A stretch of DNA of 64,000 nt from Sporosarcina sp. FSL K6-1508 (GTDB lineage Bacteria > Bacillota > Bacilli > Bacillales_A > Planococcaceae). Every line of letters begins with the position of its first letter. Position 1 is the stretch's first letter. Location of the stretch: the NCBI RefSeq assembly GCF_038007465.1, contig NZ_JBBOXF010000001.1:372001-436000 (forward strand), given 5' to 3'. Below the pieces are notes generated by a model, which worked only from the letters and a program-made list of their open reading frames with translations, did no database searches and was not told where the DNA came from. Positions 59,512-64,000 of the stretch are shown here, one piece after another. A program made the translations under genes and the position numbers.

Positions 59512-60811
59512 ATTTCGATTTAAATCGCTCAGTCTTGTCCCAGCCAATTATTTGGCGATTTTTCTTCGCTTTTATATAAAATATTAGACTGCGTACGAAC
59601 AAATAAGAAAACAGTTGCGCGTATGTAAAATACATAATGACACTGACAAAAACATTAACCAGCGAAAAGGTTCTTTGACTTGCCTGAGCCGCGAATAACT
59701 GTGCTGTATACACAATATAGGCTAGATACCAGATGAACAAGAGCGGATAGGTATACTCGATAAAAAAGACATCGAGGATTCCAAGCACAAACCATACGTA
59801 AGAAAATACAAGGAAGAACCAGAAAACAACGTAAACAAGCAACTGGTGAATGGAATGGACGAGCAGCTTGCCTTTGAAATAACCTGGTTCTGTCAGTGTT
59901 TTTTCTACAATGTATAGGTTCCCTTGCAACCATCTTGTCCGTTGTTTCAAATAGGTACCAAGCGTTTCAGGCTCTTGTTCCCAAGTGATTGACTGGGGAA
60001 CAATCGGCAAATAATACCCTTTTTGTGTAATCCTCAATGTCAATTCTGCATCTTCCGCAATAGCATATCGGTCGTATCCGCCAAGTTCTTCTATGACCGC
60101 TCGTTTCACAAGCATATTTGTGCCGGTGAGTGAACCCGTTTTGAACAGTTGCCATCTTCCCGATTGCATTAGCAATTGGAATACTTGAAACTCAATCGAA
60201 ATCATTCTTGTGAGCCAAGATGCTGATTCGTTCATCGTCCGCACGTACCCGACAGCTCCAGCGGCTTTTTCTTGCGTTTCTGCAATGGCAACAAGTTTTA
60301 CAAGTGCTTGTCGTTCTGGTTGATTGTCCGCATCGTACACACAATAATATTTACTATCCGAAATACTGAGACCATAATTCAGTACCCTCGATTTCCCGCG
60401 CGGTTCCCCTGGAGGAACATTGATATGGTGGACGTTTTTATACGCATTGGCAAACGCATCCGTAATCTCCCCTGTATCGTCGGAAGAGTTGTCATTTAAA
60501 ATATAAATCTGCAGATTACCGGGATAATCGATAGATACCATCGCCTCAATTGTATCCTTAATAACAACCCCTTCATTATGCGCCGGGATTAAGATATCCA
60601 CACTTGGATAATCGTCCAATACCGGAATCTTTTTGTTTGTCTGCCGGCTGTACAATCCAGCAATTGTTAAAACAGAATAGTAAAGAAGCAATACTAGAAA
60701 TAAAGCGGTCGTAAAAAACAGTAACAACCTAACATTGAATATCGCCGCCAGAACAAGCAGGACTAGAAATAGAGCGAAACTTATAATTAGAACACCCATA
60801 CGACCTTTCAT
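59510..60811 (-). CDS. Membrane glycosyltransferase family 2 (YdaM/IcaA-like)
   Basis: The 433-residue processive GT2 has two N-terminal helices, a catalytic domain and about four C-terminal helices. Motifs are DILIPAHNEG, the DxD-type DADNQ, the acceptor-site AEDAELT (ED) and QRTRW (QxxRW), the set expected of exopolysaccharide synthases. It overlaps the preceding degenerate-GGDEF gene by 4 nt, so the two are coupled. The polymer is unknown. B. subtilis YdaK-YdaM offers a parallel of a c-di-GMP receptor plus GT2. Confidence 0.88.
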   Translation of the reverse strand: MKGRMGVLIISFALFLVLLVLAAIFNVRLLLFFTTALFLVLLLYYSVLTIAGLYSRQTNKKIPVLDDYPSVDILIPAHNEGVVIKDTIEAMVSIDYPGNLQIYILNDNSSDDTGEITDAFANAYKNVHHINVPPGEPRGKSRVLNYGLSISDSKYYCVYDADNQPERQALVKLVAIAETQEKAAGAVGYVRTMNESASWLTRMISIEFQVFQLLMQSGRWQLFKTGSLTGTNMLVKRAVIEELGGYDRYAIAEDAELTLRITQKGYYLPIVPQSITWEQEPETLGTYLKQRTRWLQGNLYIVEKTLTEPGYFKGKLLVHSIHQLLVYVVFWFFLVFSYVWFVLGILDVFFIEYTYPLLFIWYLAYIVYTAQLFAAQASQRTFSLVNVFVSVIMYFTYAQLFSYLFVRSLIFYIKAKKNRQIIGWDKTERFKSK

Positions 60812-61590
60812 TCAACCACCGCCGCTTCGTACAAGGACCTTTGTCCATCAATTTTCATTACGGTCCATCTAATTTTTTTGATGGCGTCTTCTTCCAGACG
60901 TTCGGCCAGCAGTTTTTCTAGTCGACCTCTTACGATATTAAGACCATTTTCTTCAGTATTCTGAACCAGTACTATGAGTGTTGAGTTATCAAATTGACCG
61001 ATAATATCATAATTTTTACGAAATGTAACATACATCATACTTGCCAAAGCAAGCATGAGTTTTTTTCTGACCGTCCGATTAATCTCAATTAAATCTGCTT
61101 TCAGATAGAAGCCTGTTTCTTTACGACGACTCATATTGGATAAGATAAGTGTTGCTTGTTTCTCAAATTCACGCTTTGTCAAAACACCCTCCTCCAAAAC
61201 GTATTCCTCCAATTGAGCGACACGGCTTTTTAATAACCGATTCTCCGCACCAATCTGATAGACATATTTGGATAAGCTATATAGCGAAAATAGATGAATT
61301 AAGAAAACGAAATGCAGTCCGATTGCCATTGCTTGTTCGCCCGGTTGCCAACTTTCTTTAAATGCCAAGAAGAGAAAATAGAATACAGTCACAAGCATTA
61401 ATGTATTATAAAAGAAAAATGCAACTCTATCGGACACACTAAAAAACAATAATGCCAGGAAACCAAATACTAAGTAGGTATAGAGTGGTACGATTTTATA
61501 TGTAATGACCAAGATGACAAGCATTGATAGGAGCCAACTGATTGAGGCAATCGGCAATTTTGTTCTATCCCAAACTGTTCGTTTCCCCAT
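60808..61590 (-). CDS. Membrane protein with degenerate GGDEF-like domain
   Basis: The 260-residue protein has four to five hydrophobic helices (about 12-130), a short coiled coil (LKSRVAQLEEYVLE) and a C-terminal domain whose pattern YDIIGQFDNSTLIVLVQNTEE aligns with the RYGGEEF strand of diguanylate cyclases, but with FDNST in place of GGEEF. The usual RxxD I-site reads KNYD. It cannot be a cyclase and may bind a ligand, regulating the GT2 encoded by the overlapping next gene, as proposed for YdaK. The ATG at 61590 follows AAGGTGA. Confidence 0.72.
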   Translation of the reverse strand: MGKRTVWDRTKLPIASISWLLSMLVILVITYKIVPLYTYLVFGFLALLFFSVSDRVAFFFYNTLMLVTVFYFLFLAFKESWQPGEQAMAIGLHFVFLIHLFSLYSLSKYVYQIGAENRLLKSRVAQLEEYVLEEGVLTKREFEKQATLILSNMSRRKETGFYLKADLIEINRTVRKKLMLALASMMYVTFRKNYDIIGQFDNSTLIVLVQNTEENGLNIVRGRLEKLLAERLEEDAIKKIRWTVMKIDGQRSLYEAAVVE

Positions 61591-61676
61591 TGAAATCACC
61601 TTCTTTCTTAAGTCTTCTATTCCCTCTTTCCGGAACAAAAAAACAGCATATCACTTCTTTCATAAGATATCCATGG

Positions 61677-61701
61677 GTTTATAGAAATCGATTCAGGGAA
61701 T
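61677..61701 (+). promoter_or_regulatory. Sigma-B-type promoter of the SDR gene
   Basis: GTTTAT (61677-61682) and GGGAAT (61696-61701), separated by 13 nt, fit the general-stress sigma-B consensus GTTTAA-N12-14-GGGWAW. It lies about 38 nt upstream of the TTG start, with the ribosome site AGGAGGA between. Confidence 0.75.
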
Positions 61702-61739
61702 AATCCCTCTATACGGCTATCAGCATAGGAGGAATTAAT

Positions 61740-62621
61740 TTGACAAAAGATAAGTATGAAAAAGTTGATGAAAACGTTCCAGGACAGACACAGGATCAGC
61801 AACCTGGTGTGGAAGCGGAAATGAGTCCGGCACCGATTTATGACGATGAGAATTATAAAGGCTCTGGTAAATTAAATGGGAAAACTGCTTTGATCACTGG
61901 CGGCGATAGTGGTATTGGACGGGCAGTAGCGGTCGCTTTTGCAAAGGAAGGCGCGAACGTGGCTATCGCGTATTTGGGCGAACAGGAGGATATAGATGCG
62001 GATAAAACCGTAAAACTCATTGAAGGCTATGGCGGGAAAGCCTTGAAAATTCGAACCGACATCAGTGAAGAAGAACATTGCGAGCAATTGATTGATGAAG
62101 TTGTTGATAAGTTTGGCGGTTTAAATATTCTCGTCAATAATGCAGGAAAGCAGTTTCCTCAAGATGATATCTCCGCTATTACAGCCGATCAGCTTCGTGA
62201 GACATTCGACACGAATTTCTTCGGTCTGTTCTATATGACGAAGGCGGCATTGAATCATATGACGGATGGTGACGCCATCGTCAATACGTCCTCTGTTACG
62301 GCTTATAATGGTTCGCCTGGTTTACTGGATTACTCCGCGACGAAAGGTGCAATCACTTCGTTTACACGTTCGCTTGCACTTAACTTAGCTGAGAAAGGGA
62401 TACGCGTCAACGCTGTTGCCCCAGGTCCAATTTGGACACCGCTTATCCCAGCCACGTTTGACGCGAAAAAAGTTGCGCAGCACGGAGCAGATACGCCTGT
62501 TAAACGCCGCGGACAGCCTGCCGAAAACGCACCAGCTTATGTATTCCTTGCTTCTAGTGACTCCAGTTATATGACTGGCCAGACCATCCATGTTGATGGC
62601 GGAGGTTTTGTCGGATCTTAA
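61740..62621 (+). CDS. General-stress SDR oxidoreductase (YdaD/Gsp39-like)
   Basis: The 293-residue classical SDR with a 40-residue acidic N-terminal extension has TALITGGDSGIGRAVA (cofactor loop), NNAG, S-x-YSATKGA (catalytic Ser, Tyr, Lys), PGPIWTPL and the C-terminal SYMTGQTIHVDGG. The extension and sequence resemble B. subtilis YdaD (general stress protein 39), a sigma-B gene, and a good sigma-B promoter lies upstream. The start is TTG after AGGAGGA. Substrate unknown. Confidence 0.88.
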   Translation: MTKDKYEKVDENVPGQTQDQQPGVEAEMSPAPIYDDENYKGSGKLNGKTALITGGDSGIGRAVAVAFAKEGANVAIAYLGEQEDIDADKTVKLIEGYGGKALKIRTDISEEEHCEQLIDEVVDKFGGLNILVNNAGKQFPQDDISAITADQLRETFDTNFFGLFYMTKAALNHMTDGDAIVNTSSVTAYNGSPGLLDYSATKGAITSFTRSLALNLAEKGIRVNAVAPGPIWTPLIPATFDAKKVAQHGADTPVKRRGQPAENAPAYVFLASSDSSYMTGQTIHVDGGGFVGS

Positions 62622-62682
62622 TGATAATACCCCTTAGAGAATTTTTTCTGAAGGGGCATTGTTTAGTTCAAAGAAAACAGTA

Positions 62683-62728
62683 AAAAGCCCCGTTACACGG
62701 AATTTCTTCCGCGTAACGGGGCTTTTCT
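62683..62728. terminator. Bidirectional terminator
   Basis: A 14-bp stem AAAAGCCCCGTTAC/GTAACGGGGCTTTT (62683-62696 / 62713-62726) ends both the SDR transcript and the YhgE/Pip gene. A weaker hairpin (62629-62656) precedes it. Confidence 0.88.
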
Positions 62729-62731
62729 TAA

Positions 62732-64000
62732 TTATGCTTCCACTGTTTCTTTCGAGAATTTCTTTTTGTAAAGAAGTGCAAAGTATCCGAATGTAATGGC
62801 AAGGAATGCAACCATAAAGCCGAGCAGGATACCATTGTTCGTCCAAAGGAATGACATATTGCCAGTTGAGATGGCCCCTTTGAATGCCTGGACGGAATAC
62901 GTCATCGGCAATAATGTGTTGAAGATTTGCAATGGTGCCGGTATCAATTCAAGCGGGAACGTCCCTGCACTTGTCGTCAATTGCAAAATCAGGACAAGAA
63001 TTGCTACAAAACGTCCTGCATCCGAAAGAATGGATACGCACATCTGTACAAGTGCAATGAATGTGTAGCTTGTGATGATTGCTGTCAAAAGGAACATTGG
63101 AGTATTAATCGTTTCCATTCCAAGTGCAAACTTGACTATGCCTGCTGCAATAAGCGCCTGCAATAGACCGACGATTGCAAGCACGGAAACTTTACTCGCA
63201 AACCATTTGAATGCCCCTGTCGGCTTAATAGCCGGTTCGACTAACGGGAAGACAATGGAAAGAAGAAGTGCACCGACAAATAGTCCGAGTGATAAGAAGT
63301 ATGGTGCAAAACCGGTACCATAGTTCGGCACATGGTTAATACCTTCCTTCTCAACATCGACAGGTGCTCCGACCATACCGTACGTTTTGTCTGTCGGATT
63401 CACTTCACTTGCGGTTTCATTGGCTTCGGCAAGTTTTTCTTTCAATGTCAATGTTCCTTCATCAAGTTCTACAACACCGTCAGCTAATGTCGCTGATCCT
63501 TCAGCAAGTTCCTGTGATTTCGATGCGAGTGTATCTGTTCCTGTTTTCAGGGTGCCTGTTCCTTCTGTTAAAGAATTAAGACCTGTTGCCAGATCAGATG
63601 ATCCTTTCTGTGCTGATGTTACGCCTTCAGAAAGCTGTGCAATCCCGGATGAAAGTTCTCCAGTTCCAGACGCTATAGCACCCGCTCCTTCACGAAGAGC
63701 CGGGGACGAGCCTTCCAACTTCTGTAGTCCAGCCAAGGCCTGACTATGCGCGCCCGCAAGTTGACCTGCAGCCCCATTCAGCTCACCAGAACCCGCTGAC
63801 AATGCACCTGTACCTTCAGAAAGTTGTTGTATTCCACCTGATAGTTCAGCACTTCCTTGTTTCACTTGGTTTAGTGCCGCATTTAACCCTTCCTGTTGCT
63901 CTTCCGGAAGTGATGCAAGCACCGGGGCAAGACTTTCTGAAAGTTGATCAATTCCTGCCCCTAAATTTGTGGAACCTTTTACAAGCTGGCTAGCAGCTGT
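62732..64000 (-). CDS. YhgE/Pip family membrane protein (C-terminal part)
   Basis: The frame runs past the right edge, giving 422 residues of the C-terminal part. The first 200 residues are a helical repeat region rich in L/S/T/G with SGTGELSSGIAQLSEGV-like heptads, which lies outside the membrane. Five to six helices follow (about 230-420). This is the YhgE/Pip layout (phage-infection-protein relatives; ABC-2-like membrane domain). The N-terminus lies beyond the window. Members are linked to phage adsorption in lactococci and to type VII secretion neighbourhoods; the role here is unknown. Confidence 0.85.
   Translation of the reverse strand, partial: TAASQLVKGSTNLGAGIDQLSESLAPVLASLPEEQQEGLNAALNQVKQGSAELSGGIQQLSEGTGALSAGSGELNGAAGQLAGAHSQALAGLQKLEGSSPALREGAGAIASGTGELSSGIAQLSEGVTSAQKGSSDLATGLNSLTEGTGTLKTGTDTLASKSQELAEGSATLADGVVELDEGTLTLKEKLAEANETASEVNPTDKTYGMVGAPVDVEKEGINHVPNYGTGFAPYFLSLGLFVGALLLSIVFPLVEPAIKPTGAFKWFASKVSVLAIVGLLQALIAAGIVKFALGMETINTPMFLLTAIITSYTFIALVQMCVSILSDAGRFVAILVLILQLTTSAGTFPLELIPAPLQIFNTLLPMTYSVQAFKGAISTGNMSFLWTNNGILLGFMVAFLAITFGYFALLYKKKFSKETVEA

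Overview
The window looks like chromosome of a spore-forming Gram-positive bacterium of the Bacillales. RsfA, CwlJ, GerQ, HemQ, LipL and the bacillithiol gene bshB2 all point there. Two stretches keep the gene order I know from the Bacillus subtilis ywf and ywd regions. Frequent TTG/GTG starts behind strong Shine-Dalgarno sites and the dispersed repeats suggest a Planococcaceae member such as Sporosarcina; that genus is an inference.

Layout. 0-4 kb: ywfO (cut by the window edge), rsfA, lipL-pta (minus) and divergent hemQ. 4-11.3 kb: a membrane protein, a zinc peptidase, the cwlJ-gerQ germination pair, and the ywd-like block (DUF423, DUF5327, a 58-residue Cys-rich protein, ung, DUF4230) followed by pdxK. 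11.3-31.5 kb: yojF-bshB2, a YjiH transporter, SDR threonine dehydrogenase and kbl, a P-loop ATPase, ybaK, topB, a flavin reductase, a CPA1-type antiporter, a PseG-like protein, a PLD-family enzyme and an ECF sigma factor. 31.5-37.7 kb: a CorC/CNNM protein, an M20 dipeptidase, a nitroreductase, DegV, an Amidase_6 protein and a second CwlJ-like hydrolase. 38.0-41.9 kb: a small element integrated at tRNA-Ala(GGC), with a tyrosine integrase and a class III cyclase-like gene. 42-64 kb: DUF2804, a YusW-like lipoprotein, the yfiB-yfiC heterodimeric exporter pair, a ytr-like GntR-ABC operon with a palindromic operator, an EamA transporter, a PAS-GGDEF-EAL protein, a split ThrE-type exporter, a beta-propeller protein, a DASS transporter, a degenerate-GGDEF plus GT2 operon, a SigB-type stress SDR gene, and the end of a YhgE/Pip gene.

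The chromosomal genes mostly form short transcription units that end in clear hairpin terminators. Several of these terminators fold fully only on one strand because of G-U pairs, which gives the direction of transcription. Many intergenic gaps hold repetitive DNA. One kind is a dispersed hairpin-forming family of about 120 bp, present in at least seven places. The other is a set of phased arrays with subunits of about 21 bp, in five places, usually just after a terminator.

The most interesting region is the roughly 3.9 kb tRNA-Ala element. It shows a degenerate duplicate of the tRNA 3' end at its far edge, arm-like repeats at both ends, an intact integrase, and a three-gene minus-strand cargo that includes a nucleotide-cyclase-like protein. 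This may be a cyclic-nucleotide-based anti-phage or signalling module, but no effector domain can be recognised in its neighbours.
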